In this document: positions 31,071 to 38,436 of the stretch, piece by piece
How positions within the stretch are numbered: position 1 is the stretch's first letter
How the letters are laid out: each line of letters opens with the position of its first letter
Assembly (NCBI RefSeq): GCF_017355405.1
Contig: NZ_CP061177.1
Coordinates: forward strand, 1,054,001 to 1,118,000
Reading direction: 5' to 3'
DNA length: 64,000 nucleotides
Source: Roseomonas haemaphysalidis
GTDB lineage: Bacteria; Pseudomonadota; Alphaproteobacteria; Acetobacterales; Acetobacteraceae
The notes under the pieces: model-generated
Told to the model about the DNA's origin: nothing
What the model saw: only the letters and a program-made list of their open reading frames with translations
The model's database searches: none
Position numbers and translations under genes: made by a program

Positions 31071-33722
31071 TCAGTGCAGCGCCAAACCCTTCGACACCTT
31101 CTCGAACGTTCCCTTGCTCAGTCCCGGCCGGGCCAGGATGCGCTCCAGCTCCGCCCGCATGATCGCCGCCCGCGGCTCCGCCTGGCGCTTCCAGTCGGTC
31201 AGCGGCGAGACCACGCGTGCCGCCACCTGGGCGTTCACCGGGTCCAGCGCGATCACCATCTCGGCCAGAAAGCGGTATCCCTCGCCGGAGGCGGCATGGA
31301 ACTGCGCCGGGTTGCCGGCGGCGAAGGCGCCGACCAGGGCCCGGACGCGGTTGGGGTTGCGGATGTCGAAGTCCGGGTGCAGCGCCAGGACCTGCACGGT
31401 GGCCAGCGTATCCGGGCGGCTGCTGGTGGCTTGCAGGGTGAACCACTTGTCCAGCACCAGCGGGTCATGCCGCCAGCGGGCGTGGAAGTCGGCCAGGGCG
31501 TCCAGGCGGGCGGGGTCGTCGGAATCGACCAGCACGCGCAGCGCGGCCAGCACGTCGGTCATGTTGCCGCCGGCGGCGTATTGCGCGCGGGCGCGGCGCA
31601 GCCCGTCGCCGCCGGGCGCCATGCTGAGCACGGACAGGGCGGCGTTGCGCAGTGCCCGGCGGCCGATGGAAGGGCCGTCGATGCGGTAGGGGCCGGGGTC
31701 GGCCAGCCGGTCGTGCAGCTCCGCCAGCCGGGGGGCAAAGCGAATGCCGAGCTGCCGGCGCAGCGACTGGCGCACGGCGTGGATCGCCTCGGGGTCCGCC
31801 ACCGGCATCTGGTCGGCCACGAAGGATTCGGACGGCAGCGCGAAGGCCTCGGCCGCGAAGGCGGGGTCGCTGTCGGCGCGGTCCAGCGCCGCGGCGGCGA
31901 TGGCGGCCAGACCCTCGCCCAGCACCGGCTCGCCGCCCTGCGCGACCATGCGCAGCATGGCGGCGGTGGCGTATTGCTGGCCGGATTCCCAGGCGACAAA
32001 GGGGTCGCTGTCATGCGCCGCCAGCAGGCCGAGGCTGTCCTGCCCCAGGCCCGACAGCTTCACGGGGGCGGAGAAGCCGCGCAACAGCGAGGGGGTGGGG
32101 CGTTCGGGCAGGCCCTCGAACACGAAGTCCTGCCGCGCCTCCTCCAGCAGCAGCACGCGCTCCGCCGGGGCATCGGCCGCGTTCTCGCCGCGCAGGCGCA
32201 GCGGCAGGGCCCCGCCGCCGGCGCCCAGCAGGCCCATGGCGACGGGGATCGGCACCGGCTGCTTGTGCGGCTGGCCGGGGGTGGGGGGCGTGCGCTGCGC
32301 CAGGCTGAGGGTGTAGCGGCCGCTGGCCGCATCGAAATCCTCGGTGACGTGCAGTTCCGGCGTGCCGGCCTGGGCATACCAGCGGGCGAAGCGGGAAAGA
32401 TCGGTGCCCGAGGCGTCCTGCATGGCGGCCACGAAATCCTCGATCGTCACGGCCTGGTTGTCGTGCCGCTGGATGTAGAGGTCCATGCCGCGGCGGAAGG
32501 CTTCCGGCCCGATCAGCGCACGCATCATCCGCACCACCTCCGAACCCTTCTGGTAGACGGTGGCGGTGTAGAAGTTGTTGATCTCGACATAGGAATCCGG
32601 GCGCACCGGGTGCGCCATCGGCCCCGCGTCCTCCGGAAACTGCGCGGCCCGCAGGCGGCGGACATTGGCCAGCCGCTTGACCGCGGCACTGCCCATGGCT
32701 TCCGAGAAGTGCTGGTCGCGGAACACCGTCAGCCCTTCCTTCAGCGACAGCTGGAACCAGTCGCGGCAGGTGACGCGGTTGCCGGTCCAGTTGTGGAAGT
32801 ACTCATGCGCGACGACCGTCTCGATGCCCTCATAGTCGCCATCCGTCGCCGTCTCGGGCCGCGCCAGGATGTACTTGGTGTTGAAGACGTTGAGCCCCTT
32901 GTTCTCCATCGCCCCCATGTTGAAGTCGGACACGGCGGCGATGTTGAAGACGTCCAGGTCGTATTCCAGCCCGTACTCCTCCTCGTCCCAGCGCATGGAG
33001 GCCTTCAGGCTGTCCATGGCGTGGCCGCAGGCGTCCTGGTCGCCGTCCCGCACGTAGATCGCCAGCGCTACCTCCCGGCCGGATTGCGTGGTGAAGCGGT
33101 CGCGCACCGCCACCAGGTCGCCGGCCACCAGCGCGAACAGATAGGAGGGCTTGGGGTGCGGGTCCTCCCACTTCGCCCAATGACGGCCGCCGGGCAGCTC
33201 GCCATGGCCCGCCGGATTGCCGTTGGACAGCAGCACGGGGCAACTGGCGCGGTCGGCCTCGATCGTCACGGTGTAGCGGGACATCACGTCCGGCCGGTCC
33301 GGGAAGTAGGTGATGCGGCGGAAGCCCTCGGCCTCGCACTGCGTGAAGTAGTTGCCGCCCGAAAGATACAGGCCCGAGAGTTCCGTGTTGGCCTCGGGCG
33401 AGATGCGCACGCGCGTTTCCAGCACGCACTCCGCCGGCAGGTCGTCGATGCGCAGCCCGCCGCCGGGCAGGTGCTGCAGCCGCGCGGGCTCCACCGCCAC
33501 GCCGTCGATGCTGGCGTCCAGCAGCGTCAGCGCCTCGCCATCCAGCTCCAGCGGCGCCGGGCCGCCGTTGCGGCGCAGGCCGAGCCGGGCGCGCACCACT
33601 GTCTCGGTCGGGTGCAGGGCGAAATGCAGGTCGACGCTGTGCACCCAATAGGCGGGCGGGCGGTAGTCCTGGCGGTGGATGGTCGCGGGGGTCGCGTCGG
33701 GGTCTGCTTGGGGGGCGCTCAT
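31071..33722 (-). CDS. pepN: Aminopeptidase N (M1 family)
   Basis: Zinc aminopeptidase of 883 residues (E. coli PepN 870) that trims amino-terminal residues from peptides in the cytoplasm. The substrate-binding motif GAMENKGLNVFN is near 255. The zinc site is VVAHEYFHNWTGNRVT near 290, with the third ligand glutamate in LKEGLTVFRDQ. The carboxy-terminal DUF3458-type helical region is full length. The start at 33722 is the last ATG before the conserved beginning; an ATG 16 codons earlier is possible. It converges with amtB across family C and diverges from an ABC cassette across repeat B1. Confidence 0.95.
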   Translation of the reverse strand: MSAPQADPDATPATIHRQDYRPPAYWVHSVDLHFALHPTETVVRARLGLRRNGGPAPLELDGEALTLLDASIDGVAVEPARLQHLPGGGLRIDDLPAECVLETRVRISPEANTELSGLYLSGGNYFTQCEAEGFRRITYFPDRPDVMSRYTVTIEADRASCPVLLSNGNPAGHGELPGGRHWAKWEDPHPKPSYLFALVAGDLVAVRDRFTTQSGREVALAIYVRDGDQDACGHAMDSLKASMRWDEEEYGLEYDLDVFNIAAVSDFNMGAMENKGLNVFNTKYILARPETATDGDYEGIETVVAHEYFHNWTGNRVTCRDWFQLSLKEGLTVFRDQHFSEAMGSAAVKRLANVRRLRAAQFPEDAGPMAHPVRPDSYVEINNFYTATVYQKGSEVVRMMRALIGPEAFRRGMDLYIQRHDNQAVTIEDFVAAMQDASGTDLSRFARWYAQAGTPELHVTEDFDAASGRYTLSLAQRTPPTPGQPHKQPVPIPVAMGLLGAGGGALPLRLRGENAADAPAERVLLLEEARQDFVFEGLPERPTPSLLRGFSAPVKLSGLGQDSLGLLAAHDSDPFVAWESGQQYATAAMLRMVAQGGEPVLGEGLAAIAAAALDRADSDPAFAAEAFALPSESFVADQMPVADPEAIHAVRQSLRRQLGIRFAPRLAELHDRLADPGPYRIDGPSIGRRALRNAALSVLSMAPGGDGLRRARAQYAAGGNMTDVLAALRVLVDSDDPARLDALADFHARWRHDPLVLDKWFTLQATSSRPDTLATVQVLALHPDFDIRNPNRVRALVGAFAAGNPAQFHAASGEGYRFLAEMVIALDPVNAQVAARVVSPLTDWKRQAEPRAAIMRAELERILARPGLSKGTFEKVSKGLALH

Positions 33723-33814
33723 GGCGCGGGCTCCTGCCAGGGTCGGGCGATAGCGTGCTTGCGGGGCCAATATGGGCCGCCGGTCGCGGCACGCCCAGCA
33801 GGGGTGGGGCGCGG

Positions 33815-34046
33815 GTGGCCCTTGAGGGGGCGCTGCCCCTCAAACTCCCCCGGCAGGGTATTGAATCCCCTGCACCCCCATCTGTCGGTGCGGAACTGCT
33901 GGGGCAGCAATATCAATCGCGAAACCATATAATTAAGACGAAATTGGTGCCACCGTCACCGGCAGTGCCAAACACAGGAGGGTCCAGGGGATCTAATCCC
34001 CTGGCGGGGAGAGTTTGAGAGGGGCAGCGCCCCTCTCAAGGGCCAC
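33815..34046. repeat. Family B paired-arm element, copy B1
   Basis: Arms of about 70 bases, inverted. The outer ends are GTGGCCCTTGAG and CTCAAGGGCCAC. Then come a GAGGGGC/GCCCCTC hairpin, an AAACTC linker, a hairpin such as CCAGGGGATCTAATCCCCTGG, and finally CCCCCATCTGTC (left) or its counterpart AGGAGGGTCC (right). The centre is strikingly AT-rich for this genome, with CAGCAATATCAAT and ATATAATTAAG. It occupies most of the 415-base gap between the divergent pepN and ABC-transporter genes, so its centre may also hold their promoters. The rest of the gap shows nothing clear. Confidence 0.85.
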
Positions 34047-34137
34047 CGTCGGGCCCCCCGGCTTTACGGCACGCCGCTTGCGTGGTCACTGGCGCGCAGC
34101 ATCGCCCGCGCACCGCCACCGCCAGGATATCCGTTGC

Positions 34138-34893
34138 ATGACTGAGGCCCGTCCCCACCCCCCCATCGTCGCCGCCCATGGGCTGTGGAAGCGCTTCGGC
34201 GCGCTGACCGTGCTGAAGGGCGTGGACCTGGAGGTGGCGGAAAAACAGCTCGTCTTCATCATCGGCCCGTCCGGCTCCGGCAAGTCGACGCTGCTGCGCT
34301 GTCTGAACCGGCTGGAAACCCCGGATGACGGCGCCATCCGCATCGACGGCATCGACCTGCTGAGCCCGAAGACGGACATCAACAAGGCGCGCCAGCGGAT
34401 CGGCATGGTGTTCCAGTCCTTCAACCTGTACCCGCACATGACGGCGCGGCAGAACGTCACGCTGGCGCTGCGCAAGGTGCTGGGGCAGGGGCGCGACCAG
34501 GCGGACGAGGCCGCGCGCCGCGCGCTGGACCGCGTCGGGCTGGCGGAGCGGATGGACCATTTTCCCGCGCAGCTTTCGGGCGGCCAGCAGCAGCGCGTCG
34601 CCATCGCGCGGGCCATCGCGCTGGAGCCGCGCGTGATGCTGTTCGACGAGCCGACCAGCGCGCTGGACCCCGAGCTGGTGGGCGGCGTGCTGAGCGTGAT
34701 GCGCGAGCTGCGCCAAAGCGGCATGACCATGGTGGTGGTGAGCCACGAGATGGCCTTCGCCAAGGCCGCCGCCGACCGCGTCATCTTCATGGCGGATGGC
34801 GAGAAGCTGGAGGAAGGCCCGCCGGCCGCGGTGTTCGAGTCGCCGCAGCACGCGCGCACCCGCGCCTTCATCGGCCAGATCGATCGTCACTAG
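34138..34893 (+). CDS. Polar amino-acid ABC transporter, ATP-binding protein
   Basis: ATPase of the glutamine/polar-amino-acid class, 251 residues. Walker [10 protein letters not shown] is near 47, Q-loop in [12 protein letters not shown], signature LSGGQQQR near 147, Walker [15 protein letters not shown] near 170, and switch histidine in VVSHEMAF. The length and the SFNLYPHMT and TRAFIGQI sequences are typical for this family. The ATG at 34138 is the first in frame with the conserved domain. It is followed after one base by the first permease gene. No substrate-binding protein gene accompanies the cassette. Confidence 0.92.
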   Translation: MTEARPHPPIVAAHGLWKRFGALTVLKGVDLEVAEKQLVFIIGPSGSGKSTLLRCLNRLETPDDGAIRIDGIDLLSPKTDINKARQRIGMVFQSFNLYPHMTARQNVTLALRKVLGQGRDQADEAARRALDRVGLAERMDHFPAQLSGGQQQRVAIARAIALEPRVMLFDEPTSALDPELVGGVLSVMRELRQSGMTMVVVSHEMAFAKAAADRVIFMADGEKLEEGPPAAVFESPQHARTRAFIGQIDRH

Positions 34894-34894
34894 G

Positions 34895-35575
34895 ATGGGG
34901 GGGTTCGAGAGCTTCGCCTTCTCCTTCCTCAATGCGAAGGTGATGGCGCAATACCTGCCGCTGATCGCGCAGGGGTTCGGCCTGACCGTGGTGCTGGCGC
35001 TGCTGGTGGTGGTGACCGGGCTGGCGCTGGGGCTGGCGCTGGCCTTGGTCCGCTCCTTCGGCATCCGGCCGCTGAACTGGCTGATCATCTTCGTGGTGGA
35101 CCTGTTCCGCGCGCTGCCGCCGCTGGTCATCATCGTGCTGCTGTTCTTCGGGCTGCCGGCGGCGGGGCTCGGCATGTCGGGCTTCGCGGCCACCTGGCTG
35201 TCGCTCAGCCTGGTGCTGATGGCCTTCGCGGAAGAAATCTTCTGGGCGGGGCTGACTTCCGTGCAGAAGGGGCAGTGGGAGGCCTCGCGCTCCACCGGCT
35301 TGTCCTTCACGCAGACGCTGCGGCACGTGGTGCTGCCCCAGGCGCTGCGCATCACCATCCCGCCGCTGACCAACCGCACCATCGCCATCACCAAGGGCAC
35401 CGCGCTGGGCTCCGTGGTGGGGGTGTCGGAGATCCTGGGCGCCTCGCAAAGCGCCATGAGCTTCTCGGCCAATCCCTCGCCGCTGATGCTCGGCGCCATC
35501 GCCTACCTGATCCTGTTCATTCCCGTCGTCGCCTTCGGCCGCTGGGTCGAGCGGCGGTTCGCCTGGAAGCGGTGA
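34895..35575 (+). CDS. Polar amino-acid ABC transporter permease
   Basis: Inner-membrane permease of 226 residues with about five hydrophobic helices and the HisM/GlnP-type coupling motif EASRSTGLSFTQTLRHVVLP near 135-155, which docks on the ATPase. The ATG at 34895 is one base after the ATPase stop, within AGGATG, so translation is coupled. It pairs with the next permease to form a heterodimeric channel. Substrate unknown, probably a polar or acidic amino acid by family. Confidence 0.9.
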   Translation: MGGFESFAFSFLNAKVMAQYLPLIAQGFGLTVVLALLVVVTGLALGLALALVRSFGIRPLNWLIIFVVDLFRALPPLVIIVLLFFGLPAAGLGMSGFAATWLSLSLVLMAFAEEIFWAGLTSVQKGQWEASRSTGLSFTQTLRHVVLPQALRITIPPLTNRTIAITKGTALGSVVGVSEILGASQSAMSFSANPSPLMLGAIAYLILFIPVVAFGRWVERRFAWKR

Positions 35576-35580
35576 GCGCC

Positions 35581-36255
35581 ATGGACGACTTCATCCAAGC
35601 CTTTCTCAACCTCGACATCGTGCGCGAGGCCTCGCCCATCCTGTGGCAGGGGCTGTGGCAGACGCTGCTGCTGGCGGTGATGGTGGTGCCGCTGGGCATC
35701 GTCGGCGGCGTGGTTCTGGCGCTGCTGTCCACGGCGCCGTTGCGCTGGGTGCGGCTCGCCGCCGCGGCCTGGGTGGACCTGTTCCGCGCCATCCCGCCGC
35801 TGGTGCTGCTGGTGTTCCTCTACGCCGGCCTGCCCTTCGCGGGGCTCGACGTCGGCGCCTGGGGGGCGGTGGCGATCGGCTTCTTTCTCAACACCGGCGC
35901 CTATTACGGCGAGGTGCTGCGCGCCGGCATCGACAGCGTGCCGCGCGGGCAAACCGAGGCGGCGCGCTCCACCGGCCTCGGCGCGGCGCGCACGCTGGCC
36001 CACGTCGTGCTGCCGCAGGCGGTGCGCAACGTTATGCCGGACCTGATCAGCAACACGGTGGAGGTGGTCAAGCTCACCTCCATCGCCAGCGTCGTGGCGC
36101 TGCCGGAGCTGCTATTCCAGGCGCGGCAGGCGCAGAACGTCACCTACAACGCGTCCCCCATCGTGGCGGCGGCGGTGGCCTATTTCCTGCTGCTCTGGCC
36201 GCTGGTGCGGCTGATGTCGCGGCTGGAAAACAAGGCGATGGCGGGGCGGCACTGA
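35581..36255 (+). CDS. Polar amino-acid ABC transporter permease, second subunit
   Basis: Permease of 224 residues, same family as its upstream neighbour. Hydrophobic helices alternate with the coupling loop EAARSTGLGAARTLAHVVLP near 125-145. NTVEVVKLTSIASVVALPELLFQA near the end is typical of the glutamate/glutamine permeases. The ATG at 35581 lies five bases after the previous stop. The TGA overlaps the probable CTG start of the DUF4269 gene. The ATPase-permease-permease set lacks its binding protein, which must be encoded elsewhere. Confidence 0.9.
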   Translation: MDDFIQAFLNLDIVREASPILWQGLWQTLLLAVMVVPLGIVGGVVLALLSTAPLRWVRLAAAAWVDLFRAIPPLVLLVFLYAGLPFAGLDVGAWGAVAIGFFLNTGAYYGEVLRAGIDSVPRGQTEAARSTGLGAARTLAHVVLPQAVRNVMPDLISNTVEVVKLTSIASVVALPELLFQARQAQNVTYNASPIVAAAVAYFLLLWPLVRLMSRLENKAMAGRH

Positions 36256-36779
36256 GCGCCCGCCTGTCCTGCGCCGATGCGCTGGCCAGGACGGGCCTGC
36301 TGGACCGGCTGGCCGCGTTCGACCCACATGTCGCGGGCACCCCGCCGCTCGGGCTCGACCTGCCGTCCAGCGACATCGACCTGCTGTGCTGCGCGCCGGA
36401 CCCCGTGGCCTTCGCCCGCGCCGTGTGGGACACCTGCGCCGGGCACAGGAACTTCCGCATGCACCAGTGGACCGGCGCGGACCGCCCGGTGGTCGCGGGG
36501 TTCGAGGCGGCAGGCTGGTGCTTCGAGATCTTCGGCCAGGCCCGGCCCGTGCAGCTCCAGCACGGCTGGCGGCACTTCCTGGTGGAGCGCCGCCTGCTGG
36601 CCCTTGGTGGCGATGGCCTGCGCGAGGCCGTGATGCGGCAGCGACACCGGGGGGCCAAGACCGAGCCGGCCTTTGCCGCCGTGCTGGCGCGGCGGGGCGA
36701 TCCTTTTCAAGCCATGCTGGAGCTGGAAGGGCAGCCCGATGCCGCGCTGGCCGCGCTGCTCCGCCACCAGGGCTTCTGA
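36252..36779 (+). CDS. DUF4269-family protein with a non-standard start
   Basis: Protein of about 175 residues matching the DUF4269 pattern: HVAGTPPLGLDLPSSDIDLLC near 35 (a nucleotidyltransferase-like Gly...Asp-x-Asp arrangement), FRMHQWTG, GWCFEIFGQARPVQLQHGWRH and a late KTEPAFAAVL. The family's usual length is retained and the reading frame is open throughout. There is no ATG, GTG or TTG near the expected beginning. The best start is CTG at 36252, whose CTGA overlaps the permease stop in the way ATGA does elsewhere here. A decayed start codon is the alternative. Function of the family is unknown. Confidence 0.68.
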   Translation: MSARLSCADALARTGLLDRLAAFDPHVAGTPPLGLDLPSSDIDLLCCAPDPVAFARAVWDTCAGHRNFRMHQWTGADRPVVAGFEAAGWCFEIFGQARPVQLQHGWRHFLVERRLLALGGDGLREAVMRQRHRGAKTEPAFAAVLARRGDPFQAMLELEGQPDAALAALLRHQGF

Positions 36780-36795
36780 TGGCCGCCCGAGCCGC

Positions 36796-37308
36796 TCAGC
36801 GCAGCTGCGGATTGTCGAAGTCCGGCCGGCGATAGGCCGCCAGCGCCTGTTCCAGCGCCGCCGCCAGCTCCGCCTTCTCGCTTTCAGACAGATACACGCC
36901 GAGCGGGATGCGCTGGCCGCGCCGCACCAGCGCCAGCCCGTCGCGCTCCGTCAGCTCCACATTGGCCCAGTAGGCCTGCATGCTGGCTTCGCTGCGCCGG
37001 CCACGGTGGTCGGTGCGGCGCACCGTCACCACGCCGTCCGTCAGCCGCACCACCTCCCGCGCCCGGTGTGCCCAGCGGTGGTGCAGCGTGACCAGTGCCA
37101 GCGCCAGCATCGACTCGGCGCCCAGAAAGCCGAACACCGGCCAGGCCCCCAGCCAGATGAAGGCGGCGCCCCCCGCCACCGTCCAGACCAGCGTGATGCC
37201 CGCCAGCAGCGCGAACAGCCCGCGGTGGAAGCTGTGGGCCGGCGTGCTGACGGCCTCGAACAGCACGGGCTCGGGCAACGGCGGGGGCAAGGCGGGGTTT
37301 GCCGGCAT
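36796..37308 (-). CDS. DUF2244 membrane protein
   Basis: Protein of 170 residues with two adjacent transmembrane helices (about 28-50 and 55-75: GLFALLAGITLVWTVAGGA, then WLGAWPVFGFLGAESMLALA). A cytoplasmic beta-rich domain follows with VVRLTDGVVTVRR and the conserved WANVELTERDG. These are features of DUF2244, an alphaproteobacterial family of unknown function often found near nth or cytochrome oxidase genes. The start at 37308 gives a proline-rich amino end. Divergent from nth with only 54 bases between starts. Confidence 0.85.
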   Translation of the reverse strand: MPANPALPPPLPEPVLFEAVSTPAHSFHRGLFALLAGITLVWTVAGGAAFIWLGAWPVFGFLGAESMLALALVTLHHRWAHRAREVVRLTDGVVTVRRTDHRGRRSEASMQAYWANVELTERDGLALVRRGQRIPLGVYLSESEKAELAAALEQALAAYRRPDFDNPQLR

Positions 37309-37362
37309 GGGCCGCCAGCATAGGCTGCCCGCCGCCCCCCTGCACGACGCGAGCGCGTGACC

Positions 37363-38205
37363 ATGACCCGAGTCCCCAAGACCCCGCCCCATCATCCCCT
37401 GGCCGAACCGCCTGACTCCGTGCCGCCCCCCGCCACCCCGCTGCGGGCCGCCCGCCGCCGCGCCGCCGCGCCGGCGGGCGATCCGCCGCCGCCCCGCCCC
37501 CGCCGCGCCGCCAAGCCGCTGCATGGCTCGGCCGAGGCGCCGCGCCGCGCCCGGCTGATGAATGCCAAGCAGGCCGGCGACTTCATCCGCGCCATCGCCG
37601 CCACCAACCCGGCGCCGCAGACCGAACTGACCTTCACCACGCCCTACACCCTGCTGGTGGCCGTGGCCTTGTCCGCCCAGGCCACGGACGTGTCGGTCAA
37701 CAAGGCCACCACCACCCTGTACCAGGAGGCCGCGACGCCACAGGCGATGGTGGCGCTGGGCGAGGAGGGGGTCGGCCGCCACATCCGCAGCGTCGGGCTA
37801 TGGAAGGGCAAGGCCAAGAACGTCATCGCCCTGTCCCGCCAGTTGATCGAGCGCCACGGCGGCGAGGTGCCGCATGACCGCGCGGCGCTGGAAGCGCTGC
37901 CCGGCGTCGGCCGCAAAACCGCCAACGTGGTGCTGAACGTGGCCTTCGGCGAGGACACCATGGCGGTGGACACGCACATCTTCCGCCTGGGCAACCGCAC
38001 CGGGCTGGCCCCGGGCAAGACGCCCCGCGCGGTGGAAGACGGGCTGGTGAAGCGCTGCCCGCCCGAGCTGCTGCGCGACGCGCACCACTGGCTGATCCTG
38101 CACGGGCGCTACATCTGCAAGGCACGGATGCCGGAATGCTGGCGCTGCCCGGCGATCGCGCTGTGCAACTACACGGACAAGGTGCGGGTAGCGCCGCTTC
38201 GCTAA
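37363..38205 (+). CDS. nth: Endonuclease III
   Basis: Base-excision-repair glycosylase/AP lyase for oxidised pyrimidines. The catalytic lysine follows the helix-hairpin-helix LPGVGRKTANVVLN; the catalytic aspartate is in VDTHIFRLGNRTG. The four cluster cysteines have spacing 6-2-5 (C-KARMPE-C-WR-C-PAIAL-C) at the carboxy end. The conserved core starts at about residue 66 (MNAKQAGDF, ATG at 37558). The first 65 residues are a proline/alanine/arginine-rich extension of low complexity. The length of 280 counts from the ATG at 37363; a GTG two codons earlier is possible. E. coli Nth has 211 residues. Confidence 0.93.
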   Translation: MTRVPKTPPHHPLAEPPDSVPPPATPLRAARRRAAAPAGDPPPPRPRRAAKPLHGSAEAPRRARLMNAKQAGDFIRAIAATNPAPQTELTFTTPYTLLVAVALSAQATDVSVNKATTTLYQEAATPQAMVALGEEGVGRHIRSVGLWKGKAKNVIALSRQLIERHGGEVPHDRAALEALPGVGRKTANVVLNVAFGEDTMAVDTHIFRLGNRTGLAPGKTPRAVEDGLVKRCPPELLRDAHHWLILHGRYICKARMPECWRCPAIALCNYTDKVRVAPLR

Positions 38206-38221
38206 GCGGCGGCGTAGCGGG

Positions 38222-38404
38222 AAGGCCGGGGAAGGAATTCCCCGGACCCCATCTTTTTTCTGACGCTTTATCACGCCGGAAAGTGTCGTTCCCTGGCGCC
38301 ACAGTGATCCGCCGGAGGCAGCCAGGGCGCACCGCTCCCACCCGCAGAACCCGAAGTGGAACAGAAAAAGATGGGGGTTCGGGGGAATTCATTCCCCCGA
38401 CCTT
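38222..38404. repeat. Family A paired-arm element, copy A6
   Basis: The left arm is the canonical AAGGCCGGGGAAGGAATTCC leading into GGACCCCATCTTTTTTCTGA; the right arm ends CCCGACCTT at 38404. The centre is the longest in the family (about 95 bases). It lies in the convergent gap between nth and the TPR-glycosyltransferase. Confidence 0.87.
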
Positions 38405-38436
38405 TCTGCCCTGCAGGTCTGGCACGCCCAGCCTGG

